Positions 1-7,015 of a DNA stretch of 64,000 nucleotides are shown here, piece after piece. Made by a program: the position numbers and the translations under genes. The notes below the pieces were generated by a model. That model saw only the letters and a list, made by a program, of their open reading frames with translations, was not told the origin of the DNA and did no database searches. The stretch covers positions 5,626,001 through 5,690,000 of the forward strand of contig NZ_CP031455.1 in NCBI RefSeq assembly GCF_003391135.1. The letters run 5' to 3'. The DNA comes from Streptoverticillium olivoreticuli subsp. olivoreticuli. GTDB taxonomy: Bacteria > Actinomycetota > Actinomycetes > Streptomycetales > Streptomycetaceae. Numbering within the stretch: the stretch's first letter is position 1; each line of letters begins with the position of its first letter.

Positions 1-11
1 TCATGGTCCGT

Positions 12-437
12 ATGCGTGCAGTGGTGCAGAGAGTGGACGGGGCGAGCGTCGTCGTGGGCGGCGAGACCGTCGGCGAGATCATCGGACAGGGCCTGTGCGT
101 GCTCGTCGGAGTGACGCACGAGGACACGGTGGAGAAGGCCGGGCAACTCGCCCGCAAGCTGTGGTCGCTGCGGATCCTGGAGGACGAGAAGTCTTGTTCG
201 GACGTGGGGGCGCCGTTGCTGGTGATCTCCCAGTTCACTCTCTACGGTGACGCGCGGAAGGGGCGGCGGCCCACGTGGAACGCGGCGGCGCCTGGCGGCT
301 TGGCCGAGCCGATCGTGGATGCGGTCGTCTCGCAGCTCCGCGCGCTGGGGGCGCACGTGGAGACGGGCCGCTTCGGGGCGGACATGAAGGTGTCCCTGAC
401 GAACAACGGCCCGTTCACGGTGCTGGTGGAGGTGTAG
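12..437 (+). CDS. dtd: D-aminoacyl-tRNA deacylase
   Basis: Hydrolyses D-amino acids (and glycine) mischarged on tRNA, a cytoplasmic quality-control step. The 141-aa product has the family hallmarks: N-terminal MRAVVQRV, the SQFTLYGD motif near residue 75, and the C-terminal NNGPF Gly-cisPro-type motif that forms the chirality-checking pocket. Length equals the usual DTD length. I start at the ATG at 12 because homologues begin at MRAVVQRV; an in-frame ATG at 3 would add three residues. The upstream region lies outside the window. A short hairpin follows the stop codon. Confident assignment. Confidence 0.93.
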   Translation: MRAVVQRVDGASVVVGGETVGEIIGQGLCVLVGVTHEDTVEKAGQLARKLWSLRILEDEKSCSDVGAPLLVISQFTLYGDARKGRRPTWNAAAPGGLAEPIVDAVVSQLRALGAHVETGRFGADMKVSLTNNGPFTVLVEV

Positions 438-439
438 GG

Positions 440-458
440 CCGGGGGCTTCGCCCCCGG
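440..458. terminator. Hairpin between convergent dtd and ygfZ
   Basis: CCGGGGGC-TTC-GCCCCCGG gives an 8-bp perfect GC stem with a 3-nt loop just after the dtd stop and before the convergent ygfZ stop. There is no U-run, as is common for Streptomyces terminators, and it could serve both strands. Confidence 0.6.
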
Positions 459-480
459 ACCCCGTCCCGCAGCCGAAGCG

Positions 481-1464
481 CTACGGCGCCACCACGACCT
501 CCTGCGACGCCGCCGTCGCCTCGCCCACGAGCAGCGGCGCGTCGGTCGCGACGTTCCGCTTCACCAGGGCCAGCGCGATCGGGCCGAGCTCGTGGTGGCG
601 GGCCGCCGTGGTGATGAAGCCCAGCGCGCGGCCCTCCGGGCCGTCCGACGCGAGGCGGACCGGGGTGCCGTGGCCCGGGAGGGAGACCTCGCTGCCGTCG
701 AGGTGCAGGAAGACCAGGCGGCGCGGCGGTTTCCCCAGGTTGTGGACGCGGGCGACGGTCTCCTGGCCGCGGTAGCAGCCCTTCTGGAGGTGGACGGCCG
801 TGCCGATCCAGCCCAGCTCGTGGGGGATGGTGCGGTGGTCGGTCTCCCGGCCCACGCGGGGGCGGTGTCCCTCGACGCGCAGCGCCTCGTAGGCGAGCAC
901 GCCCACCGCCGGGCCGTGCGCGGCGGCGAATTCCGCCAGGCGTGCGCGCGGGAGGAACAGATCGCGCCCGTGCGCCGTCTCGCGCACCGTCACACCCTCG
1001 GGGACCTCGGTGATCGAGCCCGCGGGGAGGTGGACCACGGCGAATTCGTCCGTGCGGTCGGCGACCTCGACGCGGTAGAAGAACTTCATGCTCTCCAGGT
1101 AGGCGATCAGGCCGTCCTGGGTGCCGGGCTCGACGTGGGCCCAGGTCGTCTCCCCGTCGTCCACGAGGTAGAGCGCGTGCTCGATGTGGCCGTTGGCGGA
1201 GAGGACCAGCGCCTCCGTGGCCTGCCCGGCCGGGAGCTCGCTCACGTGCTGGGTGATGAGCAGGTGCAGCCAGCTCAGCCGGTCGGCCCCGGTGACGGTG
1301 ACGACGCCGCGGTGCGAGAGGTCGACGAGACCGGCCCCCCCGGCGAGCGTGCGCTGCTCGCGGAAGAGGTCGCCGTAGTGCGCGGCGACACCCTCGTCGG
1401 GGGCCTCGGCGGCGACGGCGCCGGGCAGCGAGAGCAGCGGGCTGGCTTTCGAATGACGCAGCAT
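481..1464 (-). CDS. ygfZ: Folate-binding YgfZ/GcvT-like protein
   Basis: Predicted 327-aa tetrahydrofolate-binding protein of the YgfZ/CAF17 family, which supports maintenance of certain Fe-S enzymes. The signature K-G-C-Y-x-G-Q-E is present (KGCYRGQET, near residue 225), with a GcvT-type beta-barrel fold implied by family membership. A GTG at 1470 is in frame, but the ATG at 1464 sits 7 nt behind TAGGCT with no Shine-Dalgarno sequence, so I choose 1464 as a leaderless start. It lies just downstream of nur on the same strand (10-bp gap). The family is secure; the role is from family knowledge. Confidence 0.88.
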   Translation of the reverse strand: MLRHSKASPLLSLPGAVAAEAPDEGVAAHYGDLFREQRTLAGGAGLVDLSHRGVVTVTGADRLSWLHLLITQHVSELPAGQATEALVLSANGHIEHALYLVDDGETTWAHVEPGTQDGLIAYLESMKFFYRVEVADRTDEFAVVHLPAGSITEVPEGVTVRETAHGRDLFLPRARLAEFAAAHGPAVGVLAYEALRVEGHRPRVGRETDHRTIPHELGWIGTAVHLQKGCYRGQETVARVHNLGKPPRRLVFLHLDGSEVSLPGHGTPVRLASDGPEGRALGFITTAARHHELGPIALALVKRNVATDAPLLVGEATAASQEVVVAP

Positions 1465-1471
1465 GCGCACA

Positions 1472-1477
1472 AGCCTA
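1472..1477 (-). promoter_or_regulatory. -10 hexamer of leaderless ygfZ transcript
   Basis: TAGGCT on the minus strand, 7 nt before the ATG at 1464, with no ribosome-binding site between. It sits in the 10-bp nur-ygfZ gap, so ygfZ probably has its own promoter. Confidence 0.5.
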
Positions 1478-1912
1478 CGACCCGGCGGCGGTCGCCTTCG
1501 AGGAGCAGTCGGCGCACCGGCCGAAGATCGCGAAGTGCTTCATGTCGGTGTCGAAGCCGAAGGACTCGCGCAGCCGCGCGGTGAACGGCTCGGCCACCGA
1601 CAGGTCGGCCTCGATCACGGTCGTGCAGTCGCGGCAGACGAGGTGTATGTGGTGGTGCCGGTCGGCGAGGTGGTAGGTGGGGGCGCCGTGCCCGAGGTGG
1701 GCGTGGCTGACCAGGCCCAGCTCCTCCAGCAGCTCCAGGGTCCGGTAGACCGTGGAGATGTTGACCCCGCCCGCCGTGCGCCGGACCTCGGTGAGGATGT
1801 CGTCCGGGGTCGCGTGCTCCAGCCGGTCGACCGCCTCCAGGACGAGCTGGCGCTGCGGCGTCAGCCTGTAGCCGCGCTTACGGAGGTTGCTCTGCCAGTC
1901 GGTGTCCACCAC
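1475..1912 (-). CDS. nur: Nickel-responsive Fur-family repressor Nur
   Basis: 145-aa Fur-family regulator that in S. coelicolor senses nickel and controls superoxide dismutase and nickel uptake genes. The sequence is very close to S. coelicolor Nur as I remember it. Visible features are an N-terminal winged helix (RGYRLTPQRQLVLEAV, NISTVYRTLELLEELGLV) and the two metal sites described for Nur: H70, H72 and H126 (nickel site), and H33, H86, H88 and H90 (M-site), all conserved at identical positions. Cys pairs CRDC and CADC are also present. The GTG start at 1912 lies 6 nt behind TAGACT without a Shine-Dalgarno sequence. It sits 19 bp downstream of an ABC importer operon. Confidence 0.92.
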   Translation of the reverse strand: MVDTDWQSNLRKRGYRLTPQRQLVLEAVDRLEHATPDDILTEVRRTAGGVNISTVYRTLELLEELGLVSHAHLGHGAPTYHLADRHHHIHLVCRDCTTVIEADLSVAEPFTARLRESFGFDTDMKHFAIFGRCADCSSKATAAGS

Positions 1913-1918
1913 GCCACC

Positions 1919-1924
1919 AGTCTA
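1919..1924 (-). promoter_or_regulatory. -10 hexamer of leaderless nur transcript
   Basis: TAGACT on the minus strand, exactly 6 nt before the GTG start of nur. It falls inside the 19-bp gap to the upstream importer gene, so nur is probably transcribed separately from the riboswitch-controlled operon. Confidence 0.5.
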
Positions 1925-1931
1925 GGCAGCG

Positions 1932-2948
1932 TCAGGCGCCGCGGACCCCCTTGAGGAAGCCGGCGAGCGCCGCGATGGCCGCGGGGTTGCGGGGGCTCTC
2001 GACGAGGTCGACGTAGTCGAGGACGAAGATGCGGTCGTTCTTGACGGCGGAGACGTTCGCGAGCGGGCCGTAGGACTTCAGGAACTTCTTCTTCTGCTCC
2101 GCGGACACGTCCCCGTAGTTGTTGATCACGATGACGTCGGGGTCGCGGTCGACGACGGTCTCCCAGCTGACGCTCGTCCAGGAGTCCTTGAGGTCCTTCA
2201 TCACGTGGTCGCCGCCGGCCTTGGTGATGATGTCGTGCGGCCCCGCGTAGGCGCCCGCGGTGGTGGGCTTGTCCTGGCCGCTGTCGTAGAGGAAGACCTT
2301 GGGCTTCGGGCCGTCCGCCGGGACCCGCGCCTGCGCGTCGGCGACCTGCTTCTTGAAGCGGTCGGTCAGCGCGCGCGCCCGGTCCTCCACGTCGAAGACC
2401 TTGCCGAGCGTCTCCAGGTCGGCGTAGAGCGCCTCCAGCGGCGGCATCACACCGCGCGAGGTGCCCGTGCCGTTGTGGCAGGACTCGGTCAGGACGTACG
2501 AGCCGATGCCCAGCTTCTTCAGGGCGGCGGGCGTGAAGCCGTTGCCCTCGCCGAAGCCGTAGTTCCAGCCCGCGAAGACCAGGTCGGCCCTGGCGTCGAG
2601 GACGATCTCCTTGGTGATCTCCTTCTTGGACAGCCACTTCACCTTCTTGTAGCCGTCCGCCCACGGCACCGACTCGCGGTCGCCCTTGTAGTCGGGCGCC
2701 ACGTAACCGGCCATGTGGTCCTCAAGGCCGAGCGCGAACATGATCTCCGCTATGCCGACGTCATTGGTGACCACCCGCTGCGGGGCCTTGTCGTACGTCG
2801 TCCTCACCCCGCAGTTCTCCACGGTCACGGGGTAGTGGCCGGAGGCCTTGCCCTTGGGGTCCTCGGCCGGGGAATCCGACACGCTCGCCCCGCAGCCCGC
2901 GAGGGACAGGGCGGCGAGCAGGGCGACGGCGGTGCGGAGAGCGCGCAT
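1932..2948 (-). CDS. ABC importer substrate-binding lipoprotein (BtuF/FecB type)
   Basis: 338-aa periplasmic-binding-protein-like lipoprotein. It has an N-terminal signal with lipobox LAGC (Cys19), then a FecB/BtuF-type two-lobe domain (helical backbone, RVVTNDVGIAEIMFALGLEDHMAGY at the start; DPDVIVINNYG near residue 260). It is the last gene of a permease-ATPase-binding protein operon preceded by a cobalamin riboswitch, so the inferred substrate is a corrinoid. Alternatives are iron-siderophore or the proposed F420-0 importer family, whose binding proteins I recall as having a similar GWNYGF segment. The riboswitch is the strongest evidence for cobalamin. Substrate confidence is moderate; family confidence is high. 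Confidence 0.82.
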   Translation of the reverse strand: MRALRTAVALLAALSLAGCGASVSDSPAEDPKGKASGHYPVTVENCGVRTTYDKAPQRVVTNDVGIAEIMFALGLEDHMAGYVAPDYKGDRESVPWADGYKKVKWLSKKEITKEIVLDARADLVFAGWNYGFGEGNGFTPAALKKLGIGSYVLTESCHNGTGTSRGVMPPLEALYADLETLGKVFDVEDRARALTDRFKKQVADAQARVPADGPKPKVFLYDSGQDKPTTAGAYAGPHDIITKAGGDHVMKDLKDSWTSVSWETVVDRDPDVIVINNYGDVSAEQKKKFLKSYGPLANVSAVKNDRIFVLDYVDLVESPRNPAAIAALAGFLKGVRGA

Positions 2949-2960
2949 GAGGTGCGGTCC

Positions 2961-3734
2961 TTACGGGGTCGGGAGGCGGTCGAAGAGCAGGCGGGTGGCA
3001 CCGGACTCGGGGTGCGGCACCCGGTGGGCCCGTACGCCGAAGACCTCGGCCAGCAGGCCGGCGGTCAGGACCGCGTCCGGCGGGCCGGACGCGACGATGC
3101 GGCCGCCCGCGATGACGTACAGCGCGTCGCAGTGCGTGGCGGCGAGGTTCAGGTCGTGCAGCGCGGCCAGGACGGTCAGCCCCGCGCCGCGCACGAGCGA
3201 GAGGACCTCCAGCTGCTGGGCGATGTCCAGGTGGTTGGTGGGCTCGTCCAGGACCAGCACCTTCGGCTGCTGGGCCAGGGCGCGGGCGATCAGCACGCGC
3301 TGCTTCTCGCCGCCCGACAGGGTCGGGAAGGCCCGGTCGGCGAGGTGGGCCGCGCCGACCTGCTCCAGGGCGGCCGCGCACACCTCGCCGTCCCGCGCGC
3401 TCGCCCGCGCGGCGGCGCCCTGGTGCGGCAGCCGGCCCATCGCGACGATCTCGGCGACGGTGAAGTCGAACTCGCTCGCCGACTCCTGCGGCAGCGCCGC
3501 CAGCCGCCGGGCGCCCTCGCGGGCGGTCAGCCCGTGCAGGTCGTCGCCGTCCAGCCGTACGGTGCCCGCGGCCGGGCGCAGCGCGCGGTAGACGCAGCGC
3601 AGCAGGGTGGACTTGCCGCTGCCGTTGGGGCCGACCAGGCCCACGAAGTGGCCGGACTCCGCCCGCAGCGCGATGTCCTCCACCAGGCGCGCGCCCGCGA
3701 CCTCGACCGACAGGCCCTCGATGTCGACCCGCAT
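2961..3734 (-). CDS. ABC importer ATP-binding protein (BtuD/FecE type)
   Basis: 257-aa ATPase subunit. Walker A is GPNGSGKST (about residues 35-43), signature LSGGEKQR, and Walker B LVLDEPTNHLD followed by the H-loop ALHDLN. This is typical of the FepC/BtuD class that drives type II importers. The ATG at 3734 begins MRVDIEGLSVEV and lies 2 bp after the permease stop, showing tight coupling. The same reading frame is open upstream through the permease gene, but that part is a shadow. It works with the flanking permease and binding protein, probably in corrinoid uptake. Confidence 0.88.
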   Translation of the reverse strand: MRVDIEGLSVEVAGARLVEDIALRAESGHFVGLVGPNGSGKSTLLRCVYRALRPAAGTVRLDGDDLHGLTAREGARRLAALPQESASEFDFTVAEIVAMGRLPHQGAAARASARDGEVCAAALEQVGAAHLADRAFPTLSGGEKQRVLIARALAQQPKVLVLDEPTNHLDIAQQLEVLSLVRGAGLTVLAALHDLNLAATHCDALYVIAGGRIVASGPPDAVLTAGLLAEVFGVRAHRVPHPESGATRLLFDRLPTP

Positions 3735-3736
3735 CC

Positions 3737-4828
3737 TTATGACCCTCCGAAGCTGTAGCCGCGGCGGCGCATGAGCAGCACGAAGCAGGGCACGCCGATG
3801 ATCGCGGTGATGACGCCGACCGGCAGCTCGACGGGTGCCAGCAGCAGCCGGGAGACGATGTCGACCCACACCAGCAGCACCGCGCCGAGCAGCGGGGCCA
3901 CGGCCAGCACCCGGCGATGGTCGGCGCCGACGAGCATGCGGGTGATGTGCGGGACCATCAGGCCGACGAAGCCGATCGCGCCGCTGACGGCGACGACGGC
4001 ACCGGTGACGGCGGCCGCGACGACGAACAGCCTGCGGCGCAGCCGGCCGGGGTCCACGCCGAGCGCGGCGGCCGTCTCGTCGCCCATGGCCAGGGCGTTG
4101 AGGCCGCGCGCCGACCACAGCAGATACCCGAGCCCGGTGAGGACGGCGGCGGCCGCGATGGGCACGGACGCCCAGGTGGCGCCGCCGAGGCTGCCGAGCA
4201 GCCACATCATGGCCGAGCGGGCGGCCTCGCCGCGGTCGGCGCTGAAGACCATCAGGGTGGTCACGGCCGAGAAGCCGTAGTACATCGCGGAGCCCGTCAG
4301 CACCAGCCGCAGCGGCGTCAGCCCCTGCGGGGTGCGCGCGGCGAGATAGACGAGCAGCATCGCGGCGAGGGCCGAGGCGAAGGCGGCGCTGGAGAGCGCC
4401 CAGACGCCGAGCGAGCCCAGCGCCCCGAAGAGCAGCACGGCGTTGGCGCCGACGGCCGCGCCCGAGGAGATGCCGAGGACGAAGGGGTCGGCGAGCGCGT
4501 TGCGGACCATGGCCTGCACGGCCACACCGATGGCGGAGAGCCCCGCGCCGACGACGGCGGCCAGCAGGGCGCGCGGGAAGCGCAGCTCCCACACGATGGT
4601 GTAGGCGGAGACCTCGTCCGGTGCGATGGTCCCGCCGGTCAGCCCGGCCCGCAGGAAGCGGAGCGTCTCGCCCCAGGTCACCCCGGCCGAGCCGAGGCCG
4701 ACCGCGCACACGAGGGAGACGAGCAGGGCCGCGCCCAGCCCGCCCAGCAGCGGTGGCAGCGGCAGCCGCCGGGGTGGCGGCGGCCCGCCCGGCGCACGGG
4801 GGACGGGGGCCTTGAGGGGGGTCGCCAC
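3737..4828 (-). CDS. ABC importer permease (BtuC/FecCD type)
   Basis: 363-aa membrane protein of the FecCD/BtuC family with about nine to ten hydrophobic segments and the family motif GRGLNALAMGDETAAALGV in the cytoplasmic coupling region. A longer frame opens at a GTG at 4948, but that codon lies inside the B12-box end of the cobalamin riboswitch. I therefore choose the GTG at 4828, which has the purine-rich GAGGCGAAGG 12 nt upstream and leaves about 100 nt for an expression platform. It is the first gene of the importer operon. Expression is probably repressed by adenosylcobalamin. Confidence 0.82.
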   Translation of the reverse strand: MATPLKAPVPRAPGGPPPPRRLPLPPLLGGLGAALLVSLVCAVGLGSAGVTWGETLRFLRAGLTGGTIAPDEVSAYTIVWELRFPRALLAAVVGAGLSAIGVAVQAMVRNALADPFVLGISSGAAVGANAVLLFGALGSLGVWALSSAAFASALAAMLLVYLAARTPQGLTPLRLVLTGSAMYYGFSAVTTLMVFSADRGEAARSAMMWLLGSLGGATWASVPIAAAAVLTGLGYLLWSARGLNALAMGDETAAALGVDPGRLRRRLFVVAAAVTGAVVAVSGAIGFVGLMVPHITRMLVGADHRRVLAVAPLLGAVLLVWVDIVSRLLLAPVELPVGVITAIIGVPCFVLLMRRRGYSFGGS

Positions 4829-4929
4829 GAGCGGTACGCCTTCGCCTCGGGCCGCGTCGTACGTACCAAGGAGCGGCCCGGGGGCGACAAGGGTGCGGCC
4901 CGGGTGTCCCCTCGCAGTCCACGGCGAGT

Positions 4930-5060
4930 TGTCAGGAGCTGACGCCACCGCGGGTGATCGGGCTCGCGGAAGGCCCCGAGGGGACCTTCCGCCTACCGTT
5001 GCGGGTCAGCGCCGGACTTCGACCGGACTTCCCCCGCGGGGCGCGTTCTGCGTTGTCGTG
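4930..5060 (-). promoter_or_regulatory. Cobalamin riboswitch
   Basis: Read on the minus strand, the leader holds GGGGGAAGTCCGG, then GAAGTCCGGCGCTG, the conserved core CTGACCCGCAACGGT, a GGAAGG-TCCCCTCGGGG-CCTTCC stem, and the B12-box-like AGCCCGATCACCCGC. Order and spacing match actinobacterial cobalamin riboswitches. It lies directly 5' of the FecCD/BtuCD-type operon and 3' of the nitrobindin-like gene. The aptamer boundaries are approximate. No covariance search could be run here. Confidence 0.82.
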
Positions 5061-5068
5061 CGTCGTGC

Positions 5069-5656
5069 TCAGCCGGTGTAGGGCGTGCCGTCCTGGTTGA
5101 AGAAGGCGACGCCGTCCGGCATGTCGTCGGGCAGGCTCGCGGCCCACTCCTGGAGGTCGGCGATCTTCTTCAGGTGCGCCGACATGTAGGGGCGCAGCGG
5201 CACCTCGGGGGTGGCCTTCTCGCCGACCCACATCAGGTCGCCCTTGACGTAGCCGTAGAGGCGCTTGCCGCCCGTGTACGGACCGGAGGCCGCGGTGCGG
5301 GCGACGGCGTCCGTCGCCAGGTCGATCTGCGGCTTCTTGTCGGCCAGCTCGCCGTACCAGACCTCGGCGACGCCCTGGTCGCGGATCATGACGATCTCGA
5401 CCTTGCGGTCCTTGCCGATCCGCCAGAAGCCGCTCTCGGTCTCCAGCGGGCGGACCATCTTGCCCTCGGCGTCCAGCACCCAGCTGTGCGACGTGTACTC
5501 CAGGAAGTCACGGCCGTCGTGCGTGAAGGTGACTTCCTGCCCGAAGTTGCACTTCTCGGAGCCGGGGAAGTCGGCGACGCCGGCCCCCTCCCACTTGCCG
5601 AGGAGGAAGACGAGGGGCACGAGGTCCGGGTGGAGGTCGGACGGAATCTCGATCAT
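5069..5656 (-). CDS. Nitrobindin-like heme-binding beta-barrel protein
   Basis: 195-aa cytoplasmic protein of the nitrobindin/THAP4-type (DUF1794) beta-barrel family, whose mycobacterial and plant members bind heme and act on nitric oxide or peroxynitrite. The hallmark GxWxGxG is present near residue 20 (LLGKWEGAGVADFPG), with conserved segments ESGFWRIG and a late histidine in RPYMSAHLKK that fits the proximal heme ligand. There is no signal peptide. The ATG at 5656 has no clear ribosome-binding site. Function as a peroxynitrite isomerase is inferred from the family. Confidence 0.82.
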   Translation of the reverse strand: MIEIPSDLHPDLVPLVFLLGKWEGAGVADFPGSEKCNFGQEVTFTHDGRDFLEYTSHSWVLDAEGKMVRPLETESGFWRIGKDRKVEIVMIRDQGVAEVWYGELADKKPQIDLATDAVARTAASGPYTGGKRLYGYVKGDLMWVGEKATPEVPLRPYMSAHLKKIADLQEWAASLPDDMPDGVAFFNQDGTPYTG

Positions 5657-5709
5657 GGGCTCAGACGATCTGTAGGAGACGGTGAGGGAGAACGGTCAGC
5701 TGCCTTGGG

Positions 5710-5811
5710 TCAGCGCTGGCCCTGGTACAGCTTCTTCCAGGTCAGCCCGGCGAAGGCGAGCACGCCGACGGCGACCAGCACGAGCAGGGTGGTGAAGACT
5801 GCCTCAAGCAC
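5710..5811 (-). CDS. 33-aa single-pass membrane peptide
   Basis: GTG-initiated ORF encoding 33 residues, starting MLEAVFTTLLVLVAVGVLA and ending WKKLYQGQR. It is one uninterrupted transmembrane helix followed by a positively charged tail. A near-ideal ribosome-binding site, GAGGAG, lies 7 nt upstream of the GTG, which is what makes this short frame believable. It lies between the nitrobindin-like gene and a divergent DsrE gene. I do not know a function. Small hydrophobic peptides of this kind often associate with membrane complexes. Confidence 0.72.
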   Translation of the reverse strand: MLEAVFTTLLVLVAVGVLAFAGLTWKKLYQGQR

Positions 5812-5906
5812 GAGCGTGCTCCTCGGTCGGAGAGAGGGGGTACGGACCGCTGCCGAGTCTAGTCGGACGCGTCGGCAGGGGCTCTGTGAGGTCGGTGGGG
5901 CGGGCC

Positions 5907-5912
5907 TACAGT
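5907..5912 (+). promoter_or_regulatory. -10 hexamer of leaderless dsrE-like transcript
   Basis: TACAGT, 6 nt before the ATG at 5919. There is no Shine-Dalgarno sequence in the spacer, and TGTGAG lies 16 nt further upstream as a weak -35. Confidence 0.5.
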
Positions 5913-5918
5913 GATCGC

Positions 5919-6287
5919 ATGGCGAACAAGAAGCTTGTCCTCAAGGTCACGGCGGGCGCGGACGCGCCCGAGAGGTGCTCGCAGGCGTTCACGGTGGCTG
6001 CCGTCGCCGTGGCGAGCGGGGTCGAGGTGTCGCTGTGGCTGACCGGCGAGGCGTCGTGGTTCGCGCTGCCGGGGCGGGCGGCGGAGTTCTCCCTGCCGCA
6101 TGCGGCGCCGCTGGCGGATCTGATCGAGGGCATCCGGGTCGGCGGGGGCATGATCACGGTGTGTACGCAGTGCGCTGCGCGGCGCGACATCGAGGAGAAG
6201 GACCTGATCGAGGGCGCGCGCATCGCCGGGGCGCAGGTGTTTGTGGCGGAGGCGATGGGGGACGGCGTGCAGGCGCTGGTGTACTGA
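5919..6287 (+). CDS. DsrE/DsrF-like protein
   Basis: 122-aa cytoplasmic protein of the DsrE/YchN fold (small alpha/beta sulfur-relay-like proteins). Visible are MANKKLVLKVTAGADAPERCSQAF at the start and VCTQCAARRDI near residue 80, with a CxxC pair that could carry sulfur or bind a metal. An ATG at 5886 is in frame, but the ATG at 5919 is placed 6 nt after TACAGT and matches the usual family start. It is monocistronic and convergent with the DUF3099 gene. The specific role is unknown, although sulfurtransferase genes lie within 1 kb. Confidence 0.8.
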   Translation: MANKKLVLKVTAGADAPERCSQAFTVAAVAVASGVEVSLWLTGEASWFALPGRAAEFSLPHAAPLADLIEGIRVGGGMITVCTQCAARRDIEEKDLIEGARIAGAQVFVAEAMGDGVQALVY

Positions 6288-6331
6288 CCGTTTGCACGGG
6301 GCCCGCCGCACCCATGGGGACGAGCCGGCGC

Positions 6332-6589
6332 TCAGCGCCGCCTTTTGCCGTCCAGTTCGTCCCACCACTCGTCCGACTTCGGGTCGCCCGACGGGTCGTC
6401 CCACCAGCGGTCGTCCGGGCCGTGGCGGTTCGCGACGATCGCCGCGACGGGGGGAATCACCATCGCGACGAGGCACATCGCCACCGCCGCCGGGACGGAG
6501 AACAGGCGCACCACCGCCCACGCCAGGACGAACAGCCCGATGCAGGTGCCCATCATGGCGAAGTACCAGTGGCGGCGCCGCGCGTACAC
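6332..6589 (-). CDS. DUF3099 membrane protein
   Basis: Small actinobacterial membrane protein with two transmembrane helices (WYFAMMGTCIGLFVLAWAVV and VAMCLVAMVIPPVAAIVA) followed by a charged tail with the family motif DPKSDEWWDELDGK. Function is unknown. An ATG at 6652 is in frame (106 aa), but the GTG at 6589 (85 aa, starting VYARRRHWYF) lies exactly 6 nt behind TACGGT, the leaderless arrangement seen at several neighbours, so I prefer it. The basic N-terminus before helix 1 suggests a cytoplasmic N-terminus. Confidence 0.78.
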   Translation of the reverse strand: MYARRRHWYFAMMGTCIGLFVLAWAVVRLFSVPAAVAMCLVAMVIPPVAAIVANRHGPDDRWWDDPSGDPKSDEWWDELDGKRRR

Positions 6590-6595
6590 GCTTCC

Positions 6596-6601
6596 ACCGT
6601 A
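6596..6601 (-). promoter_or_regulatory. -10 hexamer of leaderless DUF3099 transcript
   Basis: TACGGT on the minus strand, 6 nt before the GTG at 6589. It decides the start chosen for that gene. Confidence 0.42.
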
Positions 6602-6689
6602 CGACCGGACCGTGCGCGGCGCGAAGGGCCGCACCCCCATCATGGCGTCCAACCCCGGGGTGCGGCCCTCCGGCCGTTCGTGAGTGCCG

Positions 6690-6980
6690 TCAGACGGCGA
6701 TGGCGACCTCCGCGAGGGTGCCCTTCTCGGCGACGACGACCGTGCGGTCGGCGGTCGCCCCGGACACCAGCGCGCGCAGCGTCCAGGTGCCCTCGGCGGC
6801 GTAGAACCGGAACTGGCCGGTCGCGGACGTCGGCACCTCGGCGGTGAATTCGCCGGTGCTGTCCAGGAGCCGGACGTAGCCGGTGACGGGCTCGCCGTCG
6901 CGGGTCACGGAGCCCTGGATGGTCGTCTCACCGGGCTTGGCGGTCGACGCGTCGGGGCCGCCGGCCTTTGCTCCACACAT
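6690..6980 (-). CDS. DUF1416 / SseC-like sulfur metabolism protein
   Basis: 96-aa protein starting MCGAKAGGPDAS, with a beta-sandwich carboxypeptidase-regulatory-like core (TIQGSVTRDGEPVTGYVRLLD, GQFRFYAAEGTWTLRAL). It closely resembles mycobacterial SseC, which is encoded next to the thiosulfate sulfurtransferase CysA. Here it directly follows the sulfurtransferase gene on the same strand (35-bp gap), so the pair is probably one operon. The biochemical function is not established, and the conserved Cys2 is a candidate sulfur or metal ligand. Confidence 0.83.
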   Translation of the reverse strand: MCGAKAGGPDASTAKPGETTIQGSVTRDGEPVTGYVRLLDSTGEFTAEVPTSATGQFRFYAAEGTWTLRALVSGATADRTVVVAEKGTLAEVAIAV

Positions 6981-7015
6981 AAGCGTTCCTTGAGGGATGA
7001 GGGGAGGGGGAGGGG

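Noticed and set aside
1932..4828. Assignment of the importer as the proposed F420-0 transporter
   Set aside because: The binding protein recalls that family, but the cobalamin riboswitch in front of the operon is more direct evidence for corrinoid uptake; kept only as an alternative.
4829..4948. Longer permease N-terminus starting at GTG 4948
   Set aside because: This codon lies within the cobalamin riboswitch 3' end, and the extra 40 residues are Pro/Arg-rich without homology to the family.
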